64,000 bases of DNA from Mesostigma viride (GCA_009746045.1 RPFO01000065.1:634768-698767), one strand, 5' to 3'; shown: positions 10,377-42,335, numbered from the stretch's first letter. Notes: generated by a model from the letters alone, not told the origin. Translations and numbers: made by a program.

Positions 10377-13300
10377 CTGGGCTATGACGATCGAGGCTTC
10401 TCATCCTTAGCACCTCATCAGGCATTCTGCTGTGCATCATCAATGATAGGGCCCACAGGTGGCAGCTAACAAACCACGCCCACATGCCTCTCAACTTGGG
10501 ACATGTCGTGATAAGCACTAACATCTCTAGTGGCAAGGACCAAGGGATACATATCTGAAGCAAATCCAGCAAACAACGTAATGTTATTCTTAGGCTAGAT
10601 TGTCCAGATCCCCTCTCGTAGGTCCTTCAGCCTGCCACATATGCCCTTATCCAGAGCACAGATCAACCCTCACATACAAACTGTACATGTCAGGCTGAAA
10701 CTCATTCAGGAACAACCATACTGATAACCATGAAGCAACCATCATTGCAGGGTACACATAAGCATCAGATGATAGAGGCACTGAGAAGAAAACCCCACCC
10801 AGGCTGAATAAGGCACCACACCGTGGAGCCAACCTTGGGCTACCTCGTGCACAGATCCATATCACATCTGACAGTGTAACACCCCGAGGTCAAACATCAG
10901 TAAGGTTTTTCAGTCCCTGAAACATGTCCTCAGACCAGCCAACTCCCATATCACCCTGGGAGAAACCAAATCCATGGTTTTACAGCAAAACAGTCGTGGA
11001 CAGAGTAAATCATCCCAAGACCAGCCAACTCCATAATGAGGAGACAACCAAACTATATGGTTTCACAGCATCACATCTGGGATCAATCATAACTTCCAGG
11101 CCAGCCAACTCCAAACTAGGAGGAAACCAAATCCTATGGTTTTACAGCAACACACCTGGGAACCATCACAACTTCCATATGCTGATTGTCATACAGCAAT
11201 CAATCTGAACATGCACAGGCCAGGGACAGGGTCAACTGGAATCACACATCCATCATCAGCAACTCACGTATGCAGATGCTGATCTGTATATACCCTCCAC
11301 AGTCGGCCTTCAGCATTCAGCAGGTTTCAGATTGCTCTTGAAGCATCCTCTGCAGGCTCCATAGTCCCGGACCTTGTAGACTGGAAATTTTCTTCAGGAA
11401 GCTTGTGCCAACCCTTCAAACATAATCTGGTTTCTTCTCCATCTGGTAGCCAACTTTAAACATGCTGCACTGTTCCAACATTTTCTTTCTTTTTGAGGAC
11501 ATAATAATTCCCCAAAGCAGCATGGTTGCTACAAGAAACCATATATGTAAGCAACTGCCAAAACGGGAGACCAATATAAATCTGGCACTCAGCCATGTAT
11601 GTATCCCCTGGCAACACTCAGGTAGTTACCTCCTGCCACTCTGACAGCCTGAACTCAACAGGAAAATCTGGATCCACTTGACAATATTGTTAGCCCCCTC
11701 AGGACACTGGTCTGCATCTCTGGAAACTGGAATCTCTGGAACTCTGGAACTCTTGAATTCTGGAAATCTGGATTTCTGGATTTCTGGTTCATCACCTTCA
11801 AGCTCGACAGGTATCAGGCAGCTGAAGCTGACAGCATCTCAGGTTCACTTGCAGACACAGAACTCTGGACCCAGCAACACTCCAACGTACCACATTGGAG
11901 AATCCAGGATTAGGAACCCCCTTGCAAAAGACCCTGCAGGTCTTGTACATAGTATGGGGGAACACTATTATGGATAAACTGTAAATACAGGAGTGATATT
12001 GCAGAATATACCATGAACACTGCTTGGATGAGGAGCAATGCTGCCAACGGCTATATTTTCTGGCAACCTGCCAGTGCATATCGGGTATCATCAGTTTTCC
12101 ATTAACACTGGAAAGTTAGGGTTTATTAACCAACTGTTAATTTTCCCCTAAGGCATGTTGAGGCCCTTTCCACGTGTGTCCCAACACAAAGCTAGACACC
12201 CAGGGGCAACTTGGCTCACCGACCAGCAGTTCTCCTGTATGCTGACCAAGATCCCATGTCAGAGACCTGAGCATTGGTATCCACTTTAATGTTAGCAGCC
12301 TCAGGACGTAGCACCTGGATGAGCATGCTAGCCATCTTGGCACCGTCTTGTGCTTTGCCTAGCCAAGACCACAACATTAAAATCTCTCTGGGAATCCTCC
12401 CAACGCAGTTATAGGCGCACACCCGATCAGGCCTGGTGTTTGGCCGATCAATCCAGGGGTGCAGCCTGCCTGTCTGCTTGCCCAACCACCGTATATGAAG
12501 GTACCCCAGGGGCCTGGCCAGGGTCACCCTGGGGCCTCGATACAGCTGTAGCAAACTGATCCTCTGCATTACACCTGCAGCTGGCAAAGCTCAGGTACCC
12601 AGGTATAACTGACTCCCATCAGCTTACCTGTCCTTGAATGGCTGATCACAGAACAGGCATATTATTGCTAAGGTGATGTTTCCAAAACCACTCAAAGCAT
12701 TTATGGCCAACTGGTTTCCACCTGGCTCACCACGCCAAGCCCAGCTGCCTAAACCTTGAAAATCAGATGCAAATGCTTGACTTCAGATTGTTGGCACAAA
12801 TCAAAACATCAAACCGAACACTTGTTAGACCCTTCCCACACTTCAATCCAGAAGAGGTACTTCCTGGGTCTCGATCACTAATTACACACCAGCACATGGT
12901 GGTAACGGCCAACCGCGAGGCCCTTATCCACACCCTTATACAACTGTAATAAGGGTGCCCTTCCCTGTCATGAACTAGACCAGGGGCATTCTGCACAATG
13001 CTGTGAGTTGCCCACCCTCACACATCAATACAGAGATCACATGGGAGCTCAACCTGACCCTGTGCAAACAGGCCAGTCACCAACAACCGTCAAATTATTG
13101 CAGTAATTTTGGAAACACATTCAGCATCTGATCCCCCAGTGTGTTCATGCTTCAAGGAATAGCAACACCATGCTAGACCGAGCCTGGGGCTGTCCCTCAC
13201 ATATCCCTTAACAGGAATGATGTACTCAACACCCGCTCGGGGACACACTCAACATACAAGCGGTGGAGAAAACGGCATGTTACTTGGCCCTCAAGCCCCT

Positions 13301-14990
13301 TCACACGCAGAACAGCACAACTGTGCTTCGGCTACTGCATACATGACCCAGAAACAGCACGTCTTCAGCGAGACCTCCGGCTATGGGAACCCTTCAGCTC
13401 TCGCCTTATACGTTATCTGGCTACCCCCGACCAACAAAACCATCCCTGCCTGCCAGTCGCTGACTCAGGAAATGCTGACCTTGTAGGAGCTGCCTGCCAG
13501 TCACGTACACGCGCGCCAACTAATAATGGACGCACCATCCATTAATTCCTTGCAAACTCCACGAGTTCTGCAATCACGGCCTCAATGCCATGATTCTCAT
13601 AGCGCCATACCACATATAGCAGTGGAATGCTGAGAGCAAATATGCAATTAACTGCAACCTGCAGCCATCATTTGCCATCGCTCTACATACTCTAGATCTG
13701 CCGCCTGCGACATACCCGGTCGCTCGCGACATACCCAGTCGCCTGCGGCACACCCAGTCGCTCGCGACATACCCAGTCGCCTGCGACTCGCGCCAGCATA
13801 CTCGCGTCTCGCCAGGTCGCCTGTGACATTCTAGTCGCCCCGCGATACTTCGCCTGGCCATCCGCTCTTCTTGCTGCCGTCTCTCGCCGCAGTCGATGCC
13901 CGACGTCCTCGCGTCGCAGCAATGCAATCATCACGTCGCGCAGCACTGCCATTATTAATTACAACAACACCGCCGACCTTGCCGCTTGTCGACACCGTCA
14001 CCCGCGACTCGGAAAATTAACCAGGAACAACTTCTCCTCGCTGCTCCCCAGATGCCGACGCTCTCTCGTCGCAGTCGACACAACTTCACCCTCTAGCTGC
14101 CGACACGCCCACACCAGCGCCGTTCACAATCGCTCATCAAGCGGTATAAAGAGAACTCGACAGCAATCTGCAGCTTTGCAATATAAATCTGGAAAGATTG
14201 ACGATGGATAACTCCACACCGCACAAACTGCGACCTTGCAGATGACGCCTCGCGTAGCTCCTCGAGCTCGCGACCAGCACAGCTCGCAGCTATGTCGACT
14301 ACATGCGCGAAAACTCGCCAGCATACTCGACAGTCAACACCAGCCGAGCTTGTCGTAGCCAACACTGCAGCAACATGCTTGACCGCCACCCATGGTAGCG
14401 AAACGCCTTCGCTTGACGACAAATCTCGAACGCTTGAAACTCGTAGCTTCACTCAGCTGCAAAGCATAGCCATGCCGCAAACCGGAACGCAACCAATGAT
14501 CTCGATCGACTCGATCCATGCCGAACCGCACGCGCAGTTGACTCTTGATAAGTCTGGATAACTCGATCCATTAAAACCCAGCAACCCACAAGGATCACTA
14601 AAAGCCGATTCCGCAACATCTTGTCATCAGGAAATGCGAAACAGCCAGGAGCGCTCGTCAACACGTAGCAGGCCAGCAACGAAACTCATTCGTCGCCAAT
14701 AACGTGCCCGCAATCTGGATAGCTCAGGAAACCTTCACGCAGCCAATCCAGCTAGTCCTGGCGTACAAACGCCCACCAACAACCTCCAAGATAAACTTAG
14801 CCTCGGCCGTCGTTGGGAACTCAACCATTCCCGGAACGCATCATAAACCGATAATCTGGTACCGCGCCCTTCTATGATCCGCTAGTCTCGATTCCGCGAG
14901 TATCCGCAGCAGTCCAGCGCAGGATTAAACTCGACGATGAAGCCCAGGCAGTAAACCGCCTTGATGGAACCGGAACATCGTTGTAATTTG
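10377..14990 (-). other. Decayed internal region of the LTR element
   Basis: Only short, unconnected open frames are present. No protease, integrase or RT motif is recognised. At 13698-13790 there is a local array of about 20-bp units around TCGCGACATACCCAG. At 9601-9625 (minus) there is another T-arm-like GGGGTTCGATTCCC. No other gene is supported. Confidence 0.55.
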
Positions 14991-15688
14991 AGTTAAAGCG
15001 CAATGTGTAGGGATAGATAGATTCCAATGCGCGCGGATAGATTCATCATGAGAATGGTTGGAATGGAGCTTGGTTAAAAATATAGGCTTACAGCACTCGT
15101 GCACGTGAGTGCTTAGACACGAGTTTGCCAAGTCAAGGCAACACACGTGAGACGGGCTCGCAAGAGATCTAACCAGTTGGCACTGGCCTATTCTTTATAT
15201 ACTTGTGCACTGTGCTTTGCTAGGCCTGAGCAGCCTCGTAGGCCTGCTCAGTATTAACACCCCCGGTACAGTATTAACAACCTGTACAGCGTCCAGATCC
15301 TATACAGTAGGTCTGCCATACAGGCACAGTGACCACAGGTACAGTCCACAGTGATTATTGCGTCTGCACCCAATAGTCCAGGACTAAGCCTGCGGTACCA
15401 ACAGACCACAGGTTAAGGTTCCTATTTCCTGCGTACGACGTATTAATCCAATACCGTCGTAGGTTCAGCACCTAATTCCTGTCAGCCCAGGAATTACTGT
15501 CGACCCCATATGCCGTCGGCACATATTCACGCACGACTTAGAAGAATAGCCGGCTCGCGCTCGCGCGCGACCGGGAAGTCGGAACACCATAACTTTCTTG
15601 ATACTTGTCGGAATGAACTCGTTCCGGTGCCGCTGGAATCGTAGAGATATGCCGAATCAGGAACACGCCAATGCGCTTGGCGTTAACT
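14991..15688 (-). repeat. LTR (5' LTR in element orientation)
   Basis: 698-bp partner of 7485-8183, starting AGTTAAAGCG and ending GTTAACT, followed by the target duplication ATACT. As the 5' LTR it should hold the element's promoter; no core promoter motif is asserted. Confidence 0.9.
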
Positions 15689-16748
15689 ATACTGGAGGGG
15701 GGCGGTCATCCACGTTGACCACAAGCCCTGGCAGCCCCCCCCTGCCACCTCAGACTAGGGAATATATATTACGGCGAGCAGGGAATATATATTAAAAATA
15801 TAATTACTTACAGCAGAGTGAAATCACTCAAACCAAAGCAAACGCCCAGCTATAAACCTATATACAGAGCCATGTCAAAGCTCTATACTACCATAAGACC
15901 AATGGAAACGCCTAACGGGATGAACCTAATAGCCCTGCTGCACCGCAAAATCAGCCCGCGTACGGCGGAGCATGATGTCAGCCATGGCCCGAGTCAGCGC
16001 CACCGACAAGCGCTGACGCCAATATGACGTCCAGGTCCGCGCCGACCATGGGGCCCGCTGGCCCTCCAGGTCCAGCCGGTCCTCCCGGAGCCGGCAACAC
16101 TCCTTGAAGAAGGCGGAGGTCAGGGGCCCCATGGCACCAAACTCCTCCAGGACAAAGGGCACCACACGATGGTGCCCGACGTCGCCGTAGGCCAGGAGCT
16201 TGGCCCGCTCCGCCCGGTCCGCCGTGTAACCTGCCGTGAGGGAGGCCCCAGCCACGTGGCTAAGAGCCAAGGGCCGCGCCACCGAAACGTCAATAAGCAG
16301 AAGGGAATATATATATAACCAGTAGTGTAGATTAGTCAGGCTTAGCCTAGCATGAGGCCCACGCGCATGTGCGCCCATAATCGCCCCCATGGATGATGCC
16401 TTAAGAATTTAGCCACGCCATGCCTATAATGGGACCCCCATGGATGTTGCATTAAGAATTTAGCCATGCTATGCCTATGCAGAGAGATGCTCTCTGTCGA
16501 GAAGCCATGCCCTAGCTCTTGTAAAGCCATAATGATCTTCCCCACCTATGACGGGCTCCCCTTAGCTGGGAGTTGCCCGAGACTCTGGGTGGTGCAGGTG
16601 CCCTAGTGCACCTAGAGCAAGTGTTGTTTACATTCCCACCCTTGCAGGAAGTAGCCTAGAATGTATTATAGGCCATATGCCCCTTCTCAGGGATATGTGC
16701 TACAGATACTCCCAACGGAGTTATGTTTCTAATTAATTAATTAATTAG
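15689..16748 (+). mobile_element. ORF1-only element copy A, 3' part and 3' UTR
   Basis: Resumes at the target duplication with the end of ORF1. The segment matching 'CATCCACGTTGACCACAAGC' also appears in copy C at 47927 with its ORF1 upstream. After removing the insert at 15769-16301, the 3' UTR matches copies B and C: CAGTAGTGTAGATTAG, GCATTAAGAATTTAGCCA, then GATATGTGCTACA. It ends in the hairpin CTCCCAACGGAG (about 16710) and (AATT)n at 16731-16748. Confidence 0.75.
15769..16301 (-). pseudogene. Inserted retroelement fragment with RT-associated C-terminal domain
   Basis: Absent from copy C at the same site and flanked by the duplication AGGGAATATATA (15757-15768 and 16302-16313). The minus strand encodes a fragment with AKLLAYGDVGHHRVVPFVLE, EEFGAMGPLTSAFFKE and QRLSVALTRAMADIMLRR. 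This resembles a domain I associate with the C-termini of algal reverse-transcriptase proteins. No RT core is present. It is most likely a 5'-truncated retroelement insertion in opposite orientation to its host. Confidence 0.5.
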
Positions 16749-16894
16749 TGCTTAACGGTTGGGGGATGATGCAGACGATATTTGTTTAAATTTTTGTGTT
16801 ATTTTTCTAATGAGATTAGCATAGTACTCCGTGGCATGCCTTTGCGCATGACACGCAAGTACTTACTTACTTACTTACCTAGACAGCTAGCGCA

Positions 16895-18356
16895 CGTCAA
16901 GTCATCAACCAAGGCAGGGAACACATTGGTATATAGTAGACCTGGTGAGTCCCCTTTGCACCTTGTGCTGGTGGACTTCATCAAAGCCTTCGATTCGGTT
17001 TTCTGGCCTGCGCTTTGGGACATCCTCGAGTTGTTCCGGATCCCCCGCCCCCTGATTGCTGTCATCCGCAACCTGTATGAAGGGTCCACCACTTAGGTGC
17101 GCACTTCTTACGGGACCACGCCCCCATGCCCTTTACAGAAGGGTGTGTGGCAGGGCTGCGTGCTGTCGCCCTACCTGTTCATTATTGTGGTCGAATACGT
17201 AATGATTCAGGCGCACAAGCGATTTGCCCGCATCGTGGGCAGGGAACCAGGAGTGCAGGTTGCTAACAAATTCTGGCATGGCGGTGCGGACACGGAGATC
17301 TTCGGCTGGCAGACATCATCTACGCAGACGACACCACCCTCTTCGAGGACACTGAGCACGTGCAGACATGGCTTGACTGCCTGGCTATCGAGGCCCGTGC
17401 AGTGGGGCTTGAGGTCAGCAAAAAGACAGAGGCCCTGGCGGTTGGGCTCACCAACTCACCGCCGCCCCTCTATCTCCTCGACGGCTCTCGAGTCCTGTAT
17501 CGGGACCGCGTCAAGCTGCTGGGCAGCCTGCTCCCCAGCTGCGAGGTTGATGTGGACCATCGCATCTCCCTTGCCTGGCACGCTTTACGCCAGTACCGGG
17601 CCCTGTGGCGCAAGCCCCTGGGCAAGATCGAGAAACAGGACCTGTTCTCAGGTATGGGGCCGAGACGTGGACCCTCACCGCCGACCTGGCCCGCAAGCTG
17701 GACGGCGCGGTCACCAACATGCTGCGTTCCATTTTCAGAGTAGGATATGCTGCTCATGTCCGCAATGAGGACCTGTACCAGGGCATGCCCTATATCACCA
17801 GCACCATTAAGCAGCGACGCCTGCAGCTAGTAGGGCACCTAGCTCGCACCAACCAGGTAGACACCTCACGTACGTGGCCCCCCCGCAGGACTGCGACCAG
17901 CCCAGCCTGGCCGGCACCTCCTGACGTGGGCCGGGCCCAGTGATGTTAATTAATTAATTAATTAAACTCGTGCTCCCGTTGGGGAGTCACGGAGCACCGA
18001 AGTGCTTTTAATCCCTGTGTGTGCACTACAGGAGAAAGGGCAGAGACCCCCAGTCTCCTTCATGCCAAAGGCATGCCACAGCTGCAATCGGGCGCGGCTA
18101 GCTAAAAGGACAGGCTAACGATCCGGCAAACTGTGGGTGCAATAAGACCAGTGATGTTAGACGCCGCAAGGCCCGCACCTTCAAAGAACAGCTAGTAGAG
18201 GATCGACATGGGGGGCCTAGGCCTCTCCGTGATTTGGAAGAAGATGATGGACAAGGCCAAGTGGGCCCAGGTCATAGAGGACAACGAGCCCCCCCCAGTG
18301 GGGAAGCGCCCGCGTGTGCAATCCCGTGGGAGGCACGCCAGACAGCTACCCTAGGG
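16895..18356 (+). pseudogene. LINE reverse transcriptase and C-terminal region, frameshifted
   Basis: Non-LTR reverse transcriptase, broken by stops and frame changes. Visible RT blocks in order are LHLVLVDFIKAFDSVFW (first catalytic Asp), an in-frame TAG near 17094, LQKGVWQGCVLSPYLFI and, in another frame near 17320, YADDTTLFED (catalytic pair). The connection region YGAETWTLTADLARKLDGAV follows, then QRRLQLVGHLARTNQV. After the SINE-like insert is removed, the frame runs through FKEQLVEDRHGG and GLGLSVIWKKMMDKAKWAQV to a stop near 18354. No endonuclease domain is present, consistent with 5' truncation. Confidence 0.8.
17949..18147 (-). mobile_element. SINE-like insertion inside the LINE
   Basis: About 200 bp inserted in the LINE ORF and flanked by a perfect 12-bp target duplication CCAGTGATGTTA (17937-17948 and 18148-18159). 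In minus orientation its 3' end reads TGACTCCCCAACGGGAGCAC and then (TTAA)n. This matches about 30 nt of the host LINE's own 3' end at 18483-18533. The other end does not show a clear A/B-box promoter. Sharing the 3' tail with a LINE is the usual sign of a SINE mobilised by that LINE. Confidence 0.75.
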
Positions 18357-18835
18357 CAGCGTGCGGCTGTCTAGATAGATGTTGTAGTTAGAATGCTGTT
18401 AGATAGATGTAGTGTGTAGCTGATGTAGATAGATTAGACCGGTAGGACTGTTTGCACCCATCCATCCATCCATCGGGGTTAATGCTCCGTGACTCCCCAA
18501 CGGGAGCACGAGTCTAATTAATTAATTAATTAATAGTAGACCGCATCGGTATAGACATTGCAAAAGACTTTGAACAAGAAGACTGTTGTAGAAGACTGCA
18601 ATACTTGTATAAATAAACTCTATGCTTGTCAAACAGCCTTGATAATCACCCCACATGAGCGCTCTGCCAAAGGTGGCCATTCTCAGTGGGCACCTGCCAC
18701 GAGGGGGGTCACATGATATCTGTACCCCCCTCAACGAGATCACGCGCGAATCAACAATGATTTAACTGGACAAACATCTGAAGCACCCCCAACTTAGGCA
18801 CATATATATGCTTAGGCACACACACATGTACACGC

Positions 18836-30817
<11,982 letters not shown>

Positions 30818-31153
30818 CTGGTGTACGCCACAGAGATGCAACCAGGCAGGGGGGGGGGGGGGCGGGGGGGGGAACAGAGCAGAGGTGATCAAGCGGCGAT
30901 GAGAGAGTGATATGGTGGGGACATTGGCTTCCTGTGGGTGATTATATGTTGCCCGGACACCAACGGCCAGGGTCATAGTCACTGCCATTGTCAAGGCGCA
31001 GCCGTTGGAAGAGGCTGGGTGCATCGCCTCTGATACAACGTCTGCTTGCAAGCAATTTGGCAGGCACGCTTGCAGGCACCAGAGGAATGGTGGCAATTCC
31101 CTTGGAATTCAAGGGTCCTGTGCCACTCACATGGGAGGATTGGTAATGTTTGT

Positions 31154-32021
<868 letters not shown>

Positions 32022-32060
32022 GAATGAGGATGCCAGGCAAATCAGCTGTCGGTACACATA

Positions 32061-32291
32061 CAGTCATTCACGCCTTAAGTTGGGTTCGTGGTTTTTGAGG
32101 GGTCAACCCAACTTAAGGCGTGAACCCAACTTAAGGCGTGAATGACTCTACTAAATTCTACTAATTTGAACTAAAGATACTAAAACATACTATTCTGAAC
32201 TACTTTGAACTTGGAACGCCGGAATTCAATTCGACCCAACTTAAGGCGTGAACCCAACTTAAGCCAACCCAACTTAAGGCGTGAATGACTG
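32061..32291. mobile_element. Mariner-like MITE
   Basis: 231 bp with perfect terminal inverted repeats of at least 25 bp starting CAGTCATTCACGCCTTAAG and ending in ACTG, flanked by TA on both sides (32059-32060, 32292-32293). The inner sequence carries extra copies of CCCAACTTAAGGCGTGAA near 32100-32145 and 32235-32290. CAGT termini with a TA duplication fit Tc1/mariner-type MITEs. No coding capacity. Confidence 0.8.
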
Positions 32292-32293
32292 TA

Positions 32294-33713
32294 CCGGCTT
32301 GGGGGGCTCTCCAGGGAGGGGGACATCAGTTGCTGGCGACAGCAACACTTGGCCCGGCCCGGCTCGCCTCAGCAGCGCCGGATGTATACCTGCAACAACA
32401 TGGATAATCGTGATATTCGAAGAGCGGTGATAGGTGGCGTGTGTTTAGAAATTGGTCAAGAGCTTCTTAATTGTCACCTGCTAGCCTCGCATGACTTAAC
32501 TTAACGGAAAAAATCGCCATGCATACCGTGTTCGCGCCGAACGCATCTCTTCAGAAAAAAATGGGGATCGCCGTCGGCTTTCCGCAGCAAGTGCACTCCG
32601 CCCGCTCGTCCGAATCCAATAGTGGACAGTGGGTCGCCTACCCCCCTTGACGTCCACATTTACAAGGTACGAATATATTGTATGAGCTAGAAGTGACATG
32701 TCCACCAAATCCGCCAAGAAGTTGCATAATTGTGTTCCCGTCCAACTTCGGCCGCGTCAGTGGCATTTACCGCGTCACATTGAAGCCCAGAAGCCCGACA
32801 GATATGAGCCTCTTGTAACTTAGGATAATCCATCGCTCATTTTCACGGTTTCAAACGCGGGCACCGTTTCATGCTTTGCAGGGGGGAAATAGTATTATAA
32901 CCAAAGGGCCTAGTGTGCACGTTGTGGTGTGATGCAGTCCGACAAAATGCCCTTGACCTTAGCGCATTAGTTGAAGGTGAAAATCAAAGCGGAGTAATAA
33001 GATATTTTTTATGCGTGGTAAGCAGTGCGTGCTTACATATATGATTGTGTCCATGTTGTAATACTTGTGGTCTCATGGATAATGTAATACTTGGCTGCGG
33101 AAATCTCCCGTTTTTTAGCGTAATTCACTAATAATTTGTAAGGGGTCGGCTATGGCGCTACATACTAGCGATAGTGATCGGCAAAAGTTAACTACGGGCA
33201 GATGCAATGAAGGCAGTTATTCTGTCTGCCGATATCGGACGTGCCGGCATTAGCATTAACGGTAGCTTGAGTTGGGTGTTTTCGTATGGCAGATCTCCTG
33301 TAGCGCACTATGGCGACCGGGACCTGGACGCCGCGCCACGGGGGTGCTATTTTGGAAACCATCTTACCTCGGGGAAATGGTAACTTGGGCCCAACGACGC
33401 GACAAAACTAAATTATGGCTGCACGATGCTGGCATGGGAAGCTATTGGCCGAGGCAGAGGGTTATTACAATAACTTCTCTGGTATCCAAATGCAATCCAC
33501 AATATACCATTTGTCACAGCTTGCAATTCCTTGCATTTTATAATACATCCGCAGCAAGGGCTTCATTAACCGCTCATATAGGGGGCAAATTCCTGGACCA
33601 ACACTTGGTATGAGCGACGGGTTTACTTCAATGGAGGTCTATTATTCCCACAAGTTGTAAAATTGGCAAGCGTCTTCTCGCAAAAAATAGGCTACCTTTA
33701 AAGTTCCGAAACC
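32294..33713. other. Intergenic region upstream of the CH-domain gene
   Basis: No gene or repeat is recognised. It should contain the promoter of the plus-strand gene starting at 33714 and perhaps the 5' end of the minus-strand gene. An in-frame TAA lies 15 bp before the chosen ATG. Confidence 0.4.
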
Positions 33714-40627
<6,914 letters not shown>

Positions 40628-41055
40628 GGGCTTGGATTTTTTATGAGGGCCCTGGGGTCGCCCTCGCATAGCAAGGCAGTGGAACCCAACCACAACGCAG
40701 GTAGTGTGGGCCGCACGCTTATATTGACTTTTGTGCATCCATGGCATCCACCAGATATATGGGGGCTCATGCGACCTTACGCTGTATGGCCATCCAACCT
40801 GAGTGTATGTTAGAATACAAAGTACCTTGTCGAGGTTACACAGGGGCTTCATGAGGTATGGGTCATTAGAGGTGTGGCAGATACTCCAGCATGCCTGGTG
40901 CTCGACTCAGGGTGAGGGGGCGTCTGATTTCGGCACCTATGTGGGCCTGCAGAAAATTCGCACGGTTATGGCTGAGTTCCTCCAAAAGGTGCCGAATCAT
41001 TTGCTCTGGAAGTGGGGATCAGACAACTACAATTCAATGTATCTTAAACAATGTA
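40628..41055. other. 3' flank of the CH-domain gene
   Basis: Presumed 3' UTR and spacer. No further gene recognised, and no clear polyadenylation signal could be assigned. Confidence 0.35.
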
Positions 41056-41436
41056 GGGCCTTTCCACATTTGCTGCCGTCCAGGCGCGAATTGGGAGGAC
41101 TCGGATTGGTCCGGGCCGGAAAAATAGGTTTGAGGTTTAATCGGCGCGGCGAAATAGCGGTGAATTGATCGGGACCTCCTTTCCACAACCAGATCCGATC
41201 CGTACCGTCCTGGCGCTTTCCCCGCCGGTTTTTACAACTCGACCTACCTTTCTTGACCCTAATTCTGATCGGAACTGGCCGGAACTGCTCTTTTGCAGTT
41301 CCGGGAGTTCCACCCCAGTTCCGGTCGAAATTAGAGGTCGCGACCTAATTGGACGGTCAAGTGTGGAAACCTCTAGTTCCGGAAGCGGCCGAATTAGGAC
41401 CCTCGCTGCCCGGAACTGACGAATGTGGAAAGGGCC
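41056..41436. mobile_element. PIF/Harbinger-like MITE
   Basis: 381 bp with terminal inverted repeats of about 15 bp, left GGGCCTTTCCACATT and right (reverse complement) GGCCCTTTCCACATT. It is flanked by the 3-bp duplication GTA (41053-41055, 41437-41439). Contains several GGAACTGGCCGGAAC-like inner palindromes. No coding frame. A 3-bp duplication and GG-starting termini suggest Harbinger-type, but no transposase is present to prove it. Confidence 0.6.
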
Positions 41437-41713
41437 GTAGTTGTCTCACTTTGTGTAACTGCAGCAACATTTGTGACCTGTGCCGCACAGGTCTGTAGCT
41501 AGATCAATGCGCTATAGCTGCTGGCTGTAGCATGGGATGATCAAACATGCATGTGTGTGCACATATCGAGCCAGCTAGCTAATCTAGTGATCTTGTGAGC
41601 TATAGGGCATGATCCAATTAATTGGTGATCTCCGGTATGATGCTCCTTGCCGATTCAGAGGAGGAATTTAGATTCATGTATCCGCATATCATAGAGACAA
41701 TCCGCATATAACT

Positions 41714-41850
41714 AAAATTGGTGCGAGAGGTCCCCAGTTCGATTCCGGCCTGGATTCATTTGCAGATCGCGTTTTTCCGCGTTTTCCGCGGACCGGCACT
41801 GAACGCAAATGGTTTTCACCTTTGCGGCGTGCCAAATCAGAATATAACTT
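41714..41850 (+). repeat. tRNA-half SINE-like repeat, copy 1
   Basis: Begins around TTGGTGCGAGAGGTCCCCAG, then TTCGATTCC (T-arm/B-box-like), and continues to TTTTCACCTTTGCGG. Shared with 42336-42465. No A box or full tRNA cloverleaf, so this is not a tRNA gene. Confidence 0.6.
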
Positions 41851-42335
41851 GATAGTGATTTCCTTTGTTTTTAATTGCCGTCAGGACCCCCTCCATGCAG
41901 CTCTTCCTACAGATTGACAGCCACGCAGCTCCCACGGTCTTGATTTGCCCCTTCGATCCTCCGGCATCCAGACTCATGCGGCTATATGGGCCTTGATAGG
42001 GGTCTCCTGTCACGTATGTTAGCTATGTCAACGAGACAACTGGAGCGCGCAGGCCAGAAATCTGGAGAATGCGGACCATGCATGGTACGTAGCTTGAGCG
42101 TGCCGTTATCTCATCCGCGTCTTCGATCGTGGATTGTTCAGGATGATGGATATTTAATGGAGATCTCGCGTGCAGACACGTGTGTAGTACTCCTACACAC
42201 AGATCTCGAGTGATTTATCTAGTACCAAATCCGAAAGGCTTGCATCACTCCCCGGACAGGAGAAATTTTGCGGATGACTGTAGGTGTAAGTTGGCGATGC
42301 CATGGTAACCGGAGACGTCCGTCCTATTGTCAGCA

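Larger units (their letters stand above)
7485..15688 (-). mobile_element. LTR retrotransposon (copia-type RNase H), non-autonomous
   Basis: An 8.2-kb element bounded by two nearly identical LTRs of about 699 bp and flanked by the 5-bp target duplication ATACT (7480-7484 and 15689-15693). It splits copy A of the ORF1-only element. The RNase H remnant and the polypurine tract next to the left LTR both put transcription on the minus strand, so the right LTR is the 5' LTR. The LTRs begin AGTTAA and end TTAACT rather than TG...CA. No intact gag-pol is present, so movement would have required proteins supplied in trans. No canonical primer-binding site was seen next to the 5' LTR. Confidence 0.85.
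16890..18533 (+). mobile_element. 5'-truncated LINE ending in hairpin and (AATT)n
   Basis: Contains RT motifs and the post-RT C-terminal region, then a 3' UTR ending with GACTCCCCAACGGGAGCACG and (AATT)n at about 18514-18533. It is interrupted at 17949-18147 by a SINE-like insert. The 5' limit is approximate. Confidence 0.75.
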
